Source: Leptodactylus fallax
Lineage: Eukaryota; Chordata; Amphibia; Anura; Leptodactylidae
Length of the DNA stretch: 64,000 nt
Direction: 5' to 3'
NCBI GenBank assembly: GCA_947044405.1
Contig: CAMRHE010000054.1
Location: 4,355,501-4,419,500, forward strand
The notes under the pieces are model-generated. The model was not told where the DNA came from. It worked only from the letters and a program-made list of their open reading frames with translations, and made no database searches. Shown here in pieces: positions 1 through 10,659 of the stretch (position 1 is the stretch's first letter; each line of letters opens with the position of its first letter). The position numbers and the translations under genes were made by a program.

Positions 1-230
1 TGTTTTCATTGTGATAACAGTGCTGTGGTGTTCTTTATCAATTCCCAATCTGCAAAGTCCCCTCCGGTGGTGTTGCTGCTTAGGCATCTGGTGTTGCGCT
101 GCTTAGAAATGAATGTGCACATCTCGGCGCGCCACGTGCCCGGGGGTGCTTAATTCTGTGGCTGATTCCTTGTCTCGGTGTCAGTTTGGCAGGTTCCGGG
201 AGTTGGCTCCGGAGGCGGCGAGGACTGTCC
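1..230 (+). pseudogene. C-terminal end of Ngaro RNase H
   Basis: Reading from base 2, the frame gives HCDNSAVVFFIN, the Asp-Asn block of retroelement RNase H, then a hydrophobic stretch and HVPG, followed one base out of frame by NSVADSLSR. That ending (ADSLSR, then a Trp/Phe-rich linker) is typical of DIRS-order RNase H before the recombinase. The run of five Gs near 140 causes the one-base shift, so the frame is broken. The matching segment of copy B is at 34425-34526 and 40890-41000. Confidence 0.7.
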
Positions 231-1148
231 GGCCCACTTGTGGTCCCTGGTGTCGGCTCCTCTGCGGAGCTCATCCAGCATTCTGTGTCCGCCGTAACTT
301 GGAAGCGTTACCAGCAGGTTTGGTGTGACTGGGATCAGGACTGCCTGTTGTGCGTGGGGGTGTGTTCGGATGAAGACCGGGTGGTGTTGGTTTTGTCCTG
401 GATAGGGGTAGCATTCGCGGGAAGGCCGCTCGGTCGCGGTAGTTTCTCAGTGTTTGGCGGGTCTGGCGTTTCTTTTTCGTTTACAGGGTCTGCGGGATGT
501 CACTAAAGACTCTGTGGTGCGCCAGGCTATGAGGGGTTTTCGGTGGGGTGCCGGGCGGCGTGATCTTCGCCGCTCGGTTTTCTTCGAGTTATTAGGGCGT
601 TTATTGGAGTGTCTGCAGAGTTTGTGTTTTTCAGAATATGAAGTGCTGTTGTTGCGGGCAGCTTTTTTGTTGGCCTTTTTTGGGGCTTTTCGTGTTGGGG
701 AGTTGGTTAGCAAGTCGATGGCAGCTCTCGGGGGTTTACAGTGGAATGAGGTAGCCTTGTTTGAGGATCAGGTGGAATGCCATTTGCGTCGCTCCAAGAC
801 GGATCAGGTGGGTCGTGGTAGGTTGGTGGTGCTTTATCCGGTTGGGGGGGATCCCTGTTGTCCGTTGGCAGGGGTGTCTAATTTTCTTCGGGTTCGGGGT
901 TCGCTCCTTGGGTCCTTCCTTTGCCATGTGAGTGGGAGGTTTTGTCTAGGTTTCAGTTTATAGCTGTATTTAAGAAGGCCTTGGTATTGGTGGGGGAGCT
1001 CCCTGGTGATTATGGCTCTCACTCTTTCCAAATCGGTGCGGCCACGGAGGCCTCTCGCTGGGGTCTGGGGGATGATGTTGTGCGCCGTATCGGGAGGTGG
1101 GAATCCGACCGGTTCCGCCTTTACGTGCATCCGTCCCTATTGCGGTGA
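231..1148 (+). pseudogene. Ngaro tyrosine recombinase, frameshifted
   Basis: Catalyses DNA strand exchange that integrates the circular Ngaro cDNA. Visible in order: N-terminal SAM-like helices around 260-560 in two frames, FFGAFRVGEL near 680-710 with the first catalytic Arg, RRSKTDQ near 787 with the beta-hairpin Lys, GSHSFQIGAATEAS near 1018, and IGRWESDRFRLYVHP near 1089 with the nucleophile Tyr. The HxxR box reads HSFQ, so the second catalytic Arg is lost. Frame changes occur near 450 and 915. The frame ends at a TGA overlapping a good donor-like GTGAGT (1145). Family assignment is firm; activity is unlikely. Confidence 0.8.
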
Positions 1149-1270
1149 GTTAGTGGTGTCCCAGTGGGTGGGAGGAGAGCGGTGCTGGGTCAGTGGCATT
1201 GGGAATGTTCCTCATGTCCTCTCTTTTTGTTGCTGTGTGGTATTTAGTCTTCTTTGTTGTTGTTTTTTAG

Positions 1271-1857
1271 GTCCCTGTTTGATCTGGATATTGGGTCATT
1301 CATACGTTTTTTGGGGTGCACTTCAGGCGGATGTCCGGCCTGATGGGCGACAGCTGGGTCTTCCGCGGGAGGATGCCGTGGTATGGTGGATTGGGGTGCG
1401 CGGTATTTGGAGTCGGGTTTTGCCCGAGTTTCATTTTTATAGTCGGGTCGATCGCCCCCCACATGTTGTTGTTCTGCATGTTGGGGGCAATGATCTAGGG
1501 GTACGCTCATCCAGGGAACTCATCAGGGAAATTCAATTTGACATGTTGCGGTTGCTGACTGAGTTCCCGGGATTGATTGTAGTGTGGTCTGACATGGTTG
1601 CGCGTTTGGTGTGGCGCAATGCGAGGTCGGTGGCCCGTTTGGACAAGACCCGTATTAAAGTAAATAGGGCAGTGGCTCGTTTTGTGGTGCGAAATGGTGG
1701 GATAGCGGTCCACCATCGGGAGTTAGAAGTCCCTTCTCTGGATCATATGCTCCAGGATGGGGTGCATTTGAATGCGATAGGGACGGATAAGTGGATGCTG
1801 GGTTTGCGAGATGGTGTAGAGAGAGCTTTGTCTGTAAGGTGGGACTCGCGGGCATAA
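1271..1857 (+). CDS. Ngaro SGNH/GDSL-like hydrolase domain
   Basis: Open to 1857 in a frame that is open from 1006; the conserved domain begins near 1285. Block I is WILGHSYVFW (nucleophile Ser in GHS), block III is HVGGNDLG, and block V is DGVHLNAIG with the Asp and His of the catalytic triad. All three blocks are present. Such hydrolases accompany many Ngaro elements of vertebrates and other animals; their role in transposition is not settled. The start is uncertain: a pyrimidine tract ending in TTTTTTAG lies at 1261-1270 and GTGAGT at 1145, so the domain may be spliced onto the recombinase or made from a separate start. This is the best preserved frame of copy A. Confidence 0.75.
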
Positions 1858-1879
1858 GGGGTCATGCCCGTGAGTCTGT

Positions 1880-2390
1880 GGCTGGGGGTTGGTGGGGTTA
1901 GAGGCCTATCAGGCACTGTTGTAGGACCTCATCGGTGGTATGGGATCCTGATGGGGAAGGTGTAAGCCTGGGAAATCCTCTAGTTGGGCTTAGGTCCCTT
2001 TGGGGGTCAGGCTTGTGGTCATACAGATGGTTAAAGGTCTGCCCGAGGTGGGGGTTTTGCACCTGGGCAGATTAGTGATGGTGCCTATCCCCGTGGTGGG
2101 GTGGGCTGTGATATAAGCACTTTTAAATGGTGTTAATTTTGTATACAGTTGTAACGGTTAAGTATTGGTTTGTATTTATACACTGCCCTTTTTATGGCGG
2201 TGTTATTTATATGTTATTTATATGTTTAAGGTATTTATATATGTTTTAATAAATCGGCCTGAACAGGCCAATTTAAAATCCAAGAGGTGGTCTGAGTCCT
2301 TATTGGGGGGAAAAGTGGGGGTAGGACATGAGGTGTAATGGGCTGTGGTAAGTCAGCCGGAGTGATGATATATTCCTCCTCCCCGAGTCA
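1880..2390 (+). repeat. Ngaro terminal direct repeat B1
   Basis: About 511 bp starting GGCTGGGGGTTGGTGGGG and ending TCCTCCCCGAGTCA, repeated nearly base for base at 2614-3120. It includes an AATAAA (2248-2253). It fits the B1 repeat of the B1-A2-B2 array. Confidence 0.8.
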
Positions 2391-2613
2391 AGAGAAGGCC
2401 CTAGACGCTTGGGGATAGGGACTACATGACTAGGGGGAGGATTAAGGAACGAAGGGGTTAAGCAGTAGGAGAGTTTGAGCGGGAAAAATGGGGGTGGGAT
2501 CTTGAGTGTAAAAAAGGGGCGCTGGGGTGAGCTAAGGGTCAGTCAGGCAGTGGCAGAGTAAGGAAGTGGCCCGCCTGCCCGCCCTAATTTTGGAAGGGTT
2601 AATGGCTATGTTT
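2391..2613 (+). repeat. Spacer between long repeats, expected Ngaro A2 repeat
   Basis: 223 bp between the two 510-bp repeats. In Ngaro elements this slot holds A2, a copy of the left terminus A1. A1 lies outside the window, so the identity is positional inference. Confidence 0.55.
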
Positions 2614-3120
2614 GGCTGGGGGTTGGTGGGGTTAGAGGCCTATCAGGCACTGTTGTAGGACCTCATCGGTGGTATGGGGATCCTGGTGGGGAAGGTGTAA
2701 GCCTGGGAAGTCCTCTAGTTGGGCTTAGGTCCCTTTGGGGGTCAGGCTTGTGGTCATACAGATGGTTAAAGGTCTGCCCGAGGTGGGGGTTTTGCGCTTG
2801 GGCAGTGGTGGTGCCTATCCCCATGGTGGGGTGGGTTGTGATATAAGCACTTTTAAATGGTGTTAATTTTGTATACAGTTGTAACGGTTAAGTATTGGTT
2901 TGTATTTATACACCGCCCATTTTATGGCGGTGTTATTTATATGTTATTTATATGTTTAAGGTATTTATATATGTTTTAATAAATCGGCCTGAACAGGCCA
3001 ATTTAAAATCCAAGAGGTGGTCTGAGTCCTTATTGGGGGGAAAAGTGGGGGTAGGACATGAGGTGTAATGGGCTGTGGTAAGTCAGCCGGAGTGATGATA
3101 TATTCCTCCTCCCCGAGTCA
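2614..3120 (+). repeat. Ngaro terminal direct repeat B2 (right end)
   Basis: About 507 bp, near-identical to 1880-2390 with a few substitutions and a small deletion. It marks the right end of copy A. Sequence after 3120 is unrelated. Confidence 0.8.
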
Positions 3121-4190
3121 TGCACACACATCTATCTCAATGCATCTCACAGCTAATACTATTCTATTAGTAAGTCTATAAGTCTATTTTTAGTGTTTGT
3201 TTCTGTGCCTCTGGGGTTTGTGTTGGTACGTCCTGTTTTATGTTAAGTGTATTATTGCAGCTTTTTCCTCAGCATTTTTCCCCCCTACGGTGTTCAAAAC
3301 CTAGACATGGTTCAGCCCCGACCTATCACAGGCCACTGGGTGGGGTTGTAGGGAGATCTCCTCTCCCAGGCAACAGATGGTCATCAGTCCAGTGCATGCA
3401 GTTAACGAGGGAAGGTATGCAGAGCTTGCCTGCCACAGCCTCTGGACTGAGGGTCAACAGTCGCTCTCGCAGCCCTAGGAGGGATATCATCAGCCCCAGG
3501 CTCATCTGAAGACAGCCCAGAGCAAAGGGAGAAGTGCTGTCAGGACTTTTGGACTTATTTGGTGCCATGCCAAGAGGAGCAGGAGAGGAACCCTGACAGG
3601 AGGATTGTCTCAGGCCTAGTCTCCAGGTAGCCAGATCCCTGCCAGGACTCCCTGTAACTTCATCCCTGAGATATCTAGCTGGGAAAGGCACCAGAGGAGG
3701 AGTAGTGGAGAACTTAACTGTAGAGCCTGTAATATCCCTGGGCACCCTCTTAGAATCAAGGCTGAGGGTTTGTCACCGCTGGACTACTACCCCCTTTTGA
3801 AAGCTGCCGTTACCTTTCTGTTCCTGTTGCCAAATAAAGGCTGTATTGGTTTACCTGCACCGCTGACTCCTGAGTCGTGCCTGCATCACCATCAGGGCCC
3901 TTCCGACTTCCATCACACTGGCTCAGAGAGGAGAGGTCCCAACTGGAAGCACCCCCGGGGGGAAAAGACCTACTATCACCACCATCCAGTAGTGCTGCAG
4001 GACCTCCCTTGATTTTGTCTGGCCCAGGAGTGGAACTGGAGTGGATGGTGAGTGTGCTCGGCCTGCTAGGTGGCACAGCATCCGCCACTACTACTCCCAT
4101 CCTCTGGTCTCCTCCATCTGGGTTGCGGCAATACCACAGACATGAGGAAGGGGAGGAGGAAACACTTGTGCAAGTACTAGTACTAACAAT
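3121..4190. other. No gene recognised; possible retroelement LTR-like sequence
   Basis: No convincing protein family is seen. Around 3834 an AATAAAGG signal is followed by a short stretch like an LTR R-U5 region, but clear TG/CA ends, a partner LTR or a target duplication were not found. It could also be the 5' flank or leader of the hAT element that follows. Confidence 0.25.
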
Positions 4191-6500
4191 ATGAATGTGG
4201 GTGAGAAGGGCAACGCTGCTTCTGGTTTTGGGGGCAGCGCCAATAGCCGCAGGATTGTTGTACTTCCTGAGAATGTTGATGAAGTTTTTGATTGTTTAGT
4301 TGGCTCTTCTCAGCCACAGGAAAATTTTGCATCCAAGAGTGATATGATCTTGAGTCAGGCTTATGTGTATCCTTCCTCCTCCTACTACATAACATGTAAT
4401 TTACCACAGGGTTTTTCTGAACTGTCAACCATGTCTCCTTCACATTCAATGACACAGATCCCTGGTAGTGATGTGGCACCTGCTGAACAATCTATTTCTC
4501 CTAGTCAGAGCCGTCTTCCTCCTCTTTTGATGAGCTGGATGATAACAGTCAGCAATGTGTGCAAGCAGAGGAAGAAGACATGATGACTGTTGGTAGTGGT
4601 GGAGCTAGTAGTGGCAGGGGGTGTGGTACTACTACTACTAGTCATTGTTCTGTTAAGGGAGCTCGGGGGATATCTGGAGGTGGAAATTATGAGGGTGTAC
4701 ATGGCCATGATGATTTGTTAGAAAAAAGCGGGGATGATGATGATGATGATGATGACATTGCCAATGTTTATTCTCATGCAGAAAGGACCTGGCAACCTGG
4801 TCAGGGTGACAAGGTGACATCAGATGAAGAGGGTTGGTGGCAGTGGTGATAGTAATTCCAGCCATTGGGCAGGCCCAACATCCAAAAAGCTTGGCTGGTG
4901 AAGAGCTAGGGCAACCTCTCAGGGTGGGGGTGGTGGCACTGGTGGTGGTAGTGGCAGATATGTTTTAGCTGCTGCTGGCAGCAGCAAGTTCACATGGTCA
5001 TCTCCTATGTGGGAATTTTTTTGTACTTTGCCAAATGATAAATCCATAGTGATGTACAAGATCTGCAAGCAGAAACTTAGCTGTGGGCAAAGCAGGAACA
5101 GATGTAGGAATGATATCTCTACGTACTCACATGAAAAGGCATAACTTTCTTATTTGGGAAAATAGACTTGACAATGGCACTGGCAGGGGAAGTGAGCAAG
5201 GCTGTTCTTCTACTTCTCCCATGATCTTCCTGGTAGGCAGGCCACATCTACACATAGCACTAGCACATGGTCGTTGTTATCAACATTGTCACCAACTTTT
5301 TCTTCTCCTCCTCCTTTTCCATGCCAACGTCACTCATCCATAAGGAAATGTGTGGCCAGGAGACAGCAATATGCGCCCAGTCATCTGGCAGTTGTGGAAC
5401 TTAACTTGCACCTGGCCAAGCTGCTGGCGGTACAGTCGCTGCCATACCACTTATTGGATTCCACTGGGTTTTGACAACTGATGTAATACGCTCAACCTCG
5501 ATGGAAAGCCGTTATTTCTCTAGGAAAGCTGTCCCTGCTTTATATCTCCATGTGATAGAGAACGTGGGCTTTTCCTTGGATACATCAGTCTGGGGAAAGG
5601 TGCATGCCACTATCGACATGTGGATCAGCAATTATGGACAATGACCCACTGGTTCAACGTTTTGAGCGGCAGTGGCCAGAATCCAGAAACGCAGCAAGGC
5701 CAGGTGCTACTTCCACCCCGATTGTGCAGGCCCAGTTCCGACACCATGCAGAGCCCATCCACCTCTTCTGGACACTCCTCTCTGGACCATTTCCTGCCAC
5801 CATCTTCAACAAGGAAAGCCATAACTTACACTACTCTTCCTCATCCTCCCCCTCATTTCATGGATGTAAGGTAAAGCCCTGCCATGTGGTTTTGAAATTA
5901 ATGAGCCTGGATCAGAGGAGCCATACAGCAGAGGAGCTACTTAACTGTATCCTGTAGCAAGTATCCCATTGAATATCTCCAACTCCAACTGAGCAGCATT
6001 GCCAGCAACAACTGCACCAATATTGTTGCATTGCAGTCAGGACAAATACCACATTGTCCATGTATGGCGCATGTCCTTAATCTGGTGGTTCTCCGCTTTA
6101 TTAACCTTTATAGTGGCTTAAAAGTGGTGCTTCTCACGGCCAGAAAAATCTCTGCTCATTTCAGCCATTCTTACGTCACAAAAAACACCATGCTCTATTT
6201 GCAGTGACAAAACAATCTGCCTTAGCACTGCCTTATCTGTGATGTGCCAACTCGATGGAACTCCACTTTAAACAGATGCTGGAGCATCAGTGTGAGCAGC
6301 AGAAGGCGGTGAACGATTATTGCATACAGTAGACCACAGGGACAATGTGTTACCTCAAGATATGTCATTGGAGGCTCATGATGGAAGTGTGCTGGCTTCT
6401 CAAGCTCTTTAAAAATCCCTCTTTTGTACATCTTACAGGAAAGCCTTATACTCATGCAACAAAGGATGGAAGAGGAGGGACAATTTCCACCTCTTAGTCA
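4191..6500 (+). pseudogene. hAT-superfamily transposase with BED zinc finger, decayed
   Basis: hAT transposases cut and paste DNA with an RNase H-like catalytic core. In order: an acidic, low-complexity N-terminal frame (4191-4583) with a GAT repeat downstream; a BED finger near 5005-5150 with FCTLPNDKS and CKQK; HLAKLLAVQSL near 5400-5450; IDMWISN near 5612; KLMSLDQRSHTAEELL near 5897; AHVLNLVV near 6068; and the block DVPTRWNST near 6240-6270, read in shifted frames. Frameshifts and stops are numerous. The 3' part is cut off by a Tc1 fragment near 6500. A related relic lies at 42776-43075. Terminal repeats were not identified. Confidence 0.65.
4732..4755 (+). repeat. (GAT)n microsatellite
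   Basis: About eight GAT units inside the acidic low-complexity part of the hAT reading frame. Confidence 0.9.
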
Positions 6501-6507
6501 ACATCAG

Positions 6508-6925
6508 AGTTGATGGAAAGATGGATGGAGCTAAATACAGGACAATCTGGGAAGAAAACCTGTTGGAGGCTGCAAAAGACTTGAGACTGGAAAAGTAGCA
6601 AGACAATGACCCTAAACATACAGCCAGTGCTACAGTGGAATGGTTTAGATCAAAGAATATTCATGTGTTGGAATGGCCCAAAGTCCAGACTTAAATCCCA
6701 TTGAGCATCTGTGGCAAGACATGAAAATTGCTGTTTACAGATGCTCTCAATCCAATCTGGCTGAACTTGAGCTATTTTGCAAAGAGGAATGGGCAAAAAT
6801 CTCAGTCTCTAGATGCACAAAGCTGGTAGAGACATACCCCAAAAGACTTGCAGCTGTAATTGTAATACTTTTCAGATTTTTATTTTATTAAAATTTTGAA
6901 AGCCATGTATAATTTTCGTTCCACT
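6508..6925 (+). pseudogene. Tc1 transposase, C-terminal fragment
   Basis: Encodes the C-terminal half of a Tc1/mariner transposase (DD34E). DGKMDGAKYRTI and the QDNDPKH block are visible, then in a second frame [16 protein letters not shown] (catalytic Glu region) and SRCTKLVETYPKRL. The N-terminal half is absent; the fragment directly follows the hAT relic. The sequence is close to the neighbouring Tc1 copies but lacks a terminal inverted repeat at either side, so it is an old truncated copy. Confidence 0.8.
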
Positions 6926-6940
6926 TCACATTAAGTGCTA

Positions 6941-7755
6941 CAGTGCCTTGCAAAAGTATTCGGCTCTCTTGAACTTTTCAACCTTTTGCCACATTTCAGG
7001 CTTCAAACATAAGGATCTAAAATTTTTATTTTTTGGTGAAGAATCAACAACAATTGGGACACAATTGTGAAGTGGAACGCAATTTATTGGATATTTTAAA
7101 CTTTTGTAAAAAAATAAAAAACTGAAAAGTGGGGGCGTGCCAAATTATTCGGCCCCCTTAAGTTAATACTTTGTAGCGCCACCTTTTGCTGCGATTACAG
7201 CTGCAAGTCACTTGGGGTATGTCTCTATCAGTTTTGCACATCGAGAGTCTGAAATTCTTGCCCATTCTTCCTTGGAAAACAGCTCGAGCTCAGTGAGGTT
7301 GGATGGAGAGCGTTTGTGAACCGAAGTTTTCAGCTCTTTCCACAGATTCTCGATTGGATTCAGGTCTGTACTTTGTCTTGGCCATTCTAACACCTGGATA
7401 CGTTTATTTGTGAACCATTCCATTGTAGATTTTGCTTTATGTTTGGGATAATTGTCTTGTTGGAAGATAAATCTCCGTCCCAGTCTCAGGTCTTTTGCAG
7501 ACTCCAACAGGTTTTCTTCCAGAATGGTCCTGTATTTGGCTCCATCCATCTTCCCTGTCCCTGCTGAAGAAAAGCAGGCCCAAACCATGATGCTGCCACC
7601 ACCATGTTTGACAGTGGGGATGGTGTGTTCAGGGTGATGAGCTGTGTTGCTTTTACGCCAAACATATCGTTTTGCATTGTGGCCAAAAAGTGTGTTTGAA
7701 AATCCTCATGGATCCATGTCTGATTTATTTTAATAAAAGTAATATTTTCCATGCT
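6941..7755 (-). mobile_element. Tc1 element, truncated 3' half
   Basis: Begins with a Tc1 terminal repeat CAGTGCCTTGCAAAAGTATT preceded by TA. Transposase similarity runs on the minus strand as far as about 7725 and then stops, so the element's 5' half is missing. The terminal repeat matches that of the full element at 7957-9514. Confidence 0.8.
7208..7752 (-). pseudogene. Tc1 transposase, C-terminal part, frameshifted
   Basis: DD34E transposase remnant. The main frame carries a MDGAKYRTILEENLLES block, FQQDNYPKHKAK (second Asp) and [13 protein letters not shown] (Glu), ending ETYPK. Upstream of about 7590 the similarity moves to another frame, where the HNAKRYVW region is read out of phase. 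The helix-turn-helix half is missing. Expected partner is the terminal repeat at 6941. Confidence 0.8.
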
Positions 7756-7842
7756 ACCTGTGGACTGTTTTTTTTTCCTTTAAGGTGTTACAACACCACA
7801 GGCAGCACTGAATATGTACTTGGCCATATCTGCAGGAATATA

Positions 7843-7954
7843 CAGTGGCTTGCAAAAGTATTCATACCCCTTGAACTTTTTAACATTTTGTCATCTTACA
7901 ACCACAAACTTAAATGTATTTTATTGAGATTTTAAGTGATAGACCAACACAAAG
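7843..7954 (+). repeat. Orphan Tc1-family terminal repeat fragment
   Basis: Starts CAGTGGCTTGCAAAAGTATT after TA and continues with a second Tc1-subfamily terminus ending in CAACACAAAG, where the next Tc1 element begins. No matching right end follows the next element, so only one terminus survives. Confidence 0.65.
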
Positions 7955-7956
7955 TA

Positions 7957-9514
7957 CAGTGCCTTGCGAAAGTATTCAGCCCCCTTGAACGTTTCAACCT
8001 TTTGCCACATTTCAGGCTTCAAACATAAGGATATAAAATTTAAATTTTTTGGTGAAGACTCAACAACAAGTGGGACACAATTGTGAAGTGGAACGAAATT
8101 TATTGGTTATTTTAAACTTTTGTAAAAAATAAAAAACTGAAAAGTGGGGCGTGCAATATTATTCGGCCCCTTTACTTTCAGTGCAGCAAACTCACTCCAG
8201 AAGTTCAGTGAGGATCTCTGAATAATCCAATGTTGTCCTAAATGACTGATGATGATAAATATAATCCACCTGTGTGTAATCAAGTCTCCGTATAAATGCA
8301 CCTGCTCTGTGATAGTCTCAAGGTTCTGTTTAAAGCGCAGAGAGCATCATGAAGACCAAGGAACACACCAGGCAGGTCCGTGATACTGTTGTGGAGAAGT
8401 TTAAAGCCGGATTTGGATACAAAAAGATTTCCCAAACTTTAAACATCCCAAGGAGCACTGTGCAAGCGATCATATTGAAATGGAAGGAGAATCAGACCAC
8501 TGCAAATCTACCAAGACCCGGCCGTCTCTCTAAACTTTCATCTCAAACAAGGAGAAGACTGATCAGAGATGCAGCAAAGAGGCCCATGATCACTCTGGAT
8601 GAATTGCAGAGATCTACAGCTGAGGTGGGAGAGTCTGTTCATAGGACAACAATCAGTCGTACACTGCACAAATCTGGCCTTTATGGAAGAGTGGCAAGAA
8701 GAAAGCCATTTCTCAAAGATATCCATAAAAAGTCTGGTTTAAAGTTTGCCACAAGCCACCTGGGAGACACACCAAACATGTGGAAGAAGGTGCTCTGGTC
8801 AGATGAAACCAAAATCAAAACTTTTTGGCCACAATGCAAAACGATATGTTTGGCGTAAAAGCAACACAGCTCATCACCCTAAACACACCATCCCCACTGT
8901 CAAACATGGTGGTGGCAACATCATGGTTTGGGGCTGTTTTTCTTCAGCAGGGACAGGGAAGATAGTTAAAATTGATGGGAAGATGGATGGAGCCAAATAC
9001 AGGACCATTCTGGAAGAAAACTTGTTGGAGTCTGCAAAAGACCTGAGACTGGGATGGAGATTTATCTTCCAACAAGACAATTATCCCAAACATAAAGCAA
9101 AATCTACAATGGAATGGTTCACAAATAAACGTATCCAGGTGTTAGAATGGCCAAGTCAAAGTCCAGACCTGAATCCAATCGAGAATCTGTGGAAAGAGCT
9201 GAAAACTGCTGTTCACAAACGCTCTCCATCCAACCTCACTGAGCTCGAGCTGTTTTCCAAGGAAGAATGGGCAAGAATTTCAGTCTCTCGATGTGCAAAA
9301 CTGATAGAGACATACCCCAAGTGACTTTTCAGTTTTTTTTTTTTTTTAGAAAAGTTTAAAATATCCAATAAATTTCGTTCCGCTTCAAGATTGTGTCCCA
9401 CTTGTTGTTGATTCTTCTTCAGAAAATTAAAATTTTATATCCTTATATTTAAAGCCTGAAATGTGGCAAAAGGTTGAAAAGTTCAATGGGGCCGAATACT
9501 TTCGCAAGGCACTG
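7957..9514 (+). mobile_element. Tc1 element, full length, nearly intact
   Basis: Bounded by TA at 7955-7956 and 9515-9516. The left end starts CAGTGCCTTGCGAAAGTATT and the right end is its inverse with few changes; terminal repeats extend roughly 200 bp. Length is about 1.56 kb, usual for Tc1 elements. It carries one transposase gene with a single-base frameshift. Confidence 0.9.
8349..9324 (+). pseudogene. Tc1 transposase (DD34E), one frameshift
   Basis: Cut-and-paste transposase that acts in the nucleus on its own inverted repeats and inserts at TA. The N-terminal paired-type helix-turn-helix runs from about residue 10 (KFKAGFGYKKISQTLNIPRS), followed by a GRPR-like linker and second HTH. 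The catalytic domain has WSDETK (first Asp), FQQDNYPKH (second Asp) and [11 protein letters not shown] (Glu). One extra A in the run near 8818 shifts the frame; the C-terminal part continues in the next frame to TYPK at 9321 and stop. Start chosen at the first ATG before the HTH. Apart from that indel all catalytic residues are present. Confidence 0.9.
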
Positions 9515-9516
9515 TA

Positions 9517-9900
9517 AGTCACCCTTGGTGAATGGTAAAGCATGTCTCGATAACTGAGGTGACCAGAGTAATGTAGGTAAGTACAAAGGAGCTACAAGAG
9601 CAGATTCTAAAGATACCCACTGTGGGCAGTCTATTTTGTTATATAGGAAGCAGATTTGTGATAACCTAGCTGAAACATAATATTTATAGAAATGAGGGAA
9701 CGATAAACCGCCTAGTCTCTTATGGTAATGCATAATACGCCTAGATATGCAAGGCCCTTATAAGCCCAAATATACCGAAAAATTTCATTCTGTAGTCCTC
9801 CAGCGAGGTGGAAAGGTGGAAGTGACCAGAATGGGTACAGTACAGAAGTAATATCCTTGGCAAAGTAACCATTTAACCATATTGATTATATTCTAACTAA
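9517..9900 (-). pseudogene. L1-type LINE ORF2 fragment
   Basis: On the minus strand the frame near 9733-9500 reads RLGGLSFPHFYKYYVSARL and then a CPQWVSLES block, the segment after the thumb of L1-clade reverse transcriptases (usually GGL..P.F..YY.A..L and P.W...E). Only about 120 residues are recognisable, with frame shifts upstream. It is a short fragment next to the Tc1 right terminus. Confidence 0.6.
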
Positions 9901-10659
9901 ACTTAGCCTATTAACCCCCCCACCCAAAAAAAAACTGCAGTTAAAATTTGAACAGATGCCTGTCAGTAATGGATGACATTGACCAGCGCTCAAGCCGCAG
10001 GACGCACACAAGGAGATGACTTTTGTGCTAAAAAATTTACTGTGGTATAAAATTGTGCTCCAGTAAAAGAAGACCCTGTCATAAAAGCTATCTACATTTT
10101 TGTATTGATATAAATAAGAACTTCTATCTATATATAGCAATTCTAACTAATTTTAGATTACTACAAAAAACAAAAAAAAAAAAAAATCTGTGGCTAAAAA
10201 TTGGATCTGTGCCCATCATATTTGATTGGCCAATAGTAGCAATGACCGTTGTGTGTGTGTGTGTGTGTGGTGGGGACACAGTGACGGGTAAAGGCCACGC
10301 CATGCTATTATGGCGGTTTGCGCAAATCACTAACCACAGCACCACAGTAGTACGCTGCGTGTCATTAAGGTGTTAAATATGTAGCCGCTCAGCTGCAGCA
10401 GAGAACTTGCAACAATGCCCACATCCACAGAAGATGTGAGGTTGTGTCAACTGACCCCATTACCTTTTCATTTCTAGTTCCAATAGCATTTTGTACAATT
10501 CTATTGTGGAACTCCTCTTGATCTTGTATAAAAATAGTAAGCCATTTCTCCAAACAATGGTCAGGAATGAATATGCTTGTTTATCACCAGTTTCGTGGAG
10601 GATGTAAATAATCTATTTATTTAATCTATCATGTGCCATTTTCTTATAACTGCCATATA
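9901..10659. other. No gene recognised
   Basis: AT-rich sequence with homopolymer runs and a (TG)n tract at 10250-10269. No family was recognised on either strand. Confidence 0.5.
10250..10269 (+). repeat. (TG)n microsatellite
   Basis: About ten uninterrupted TG units. Confidence 0.95.

Larger units (their letters stand above)
1..3120 (+). mobile_element. Ngaro-type (DIRS order) retrotransposon, copy A, 5' end outside window
   Basis: Order seen: end of an RNase H domain, tyrosine recombinase, SGNH hydrolase, then two direct repeats of about 510 bp separated by about 223 bp. This is the known 3' half of vertebrate Ngaro elements, which integrate with a tyrosine recombinase instead of an integrase and end in split direct repeats (A1-ORFs-B1-A2-B2). 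The upstream gag and RT must lie left of the window; a related copy at 32418-41400 shows that part. Coding regions carry frameshifts and a lost catalytic residue, so this copy looks inactive. The right end is set where the second long repeat stops at 3120. Confidence 0.85.
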
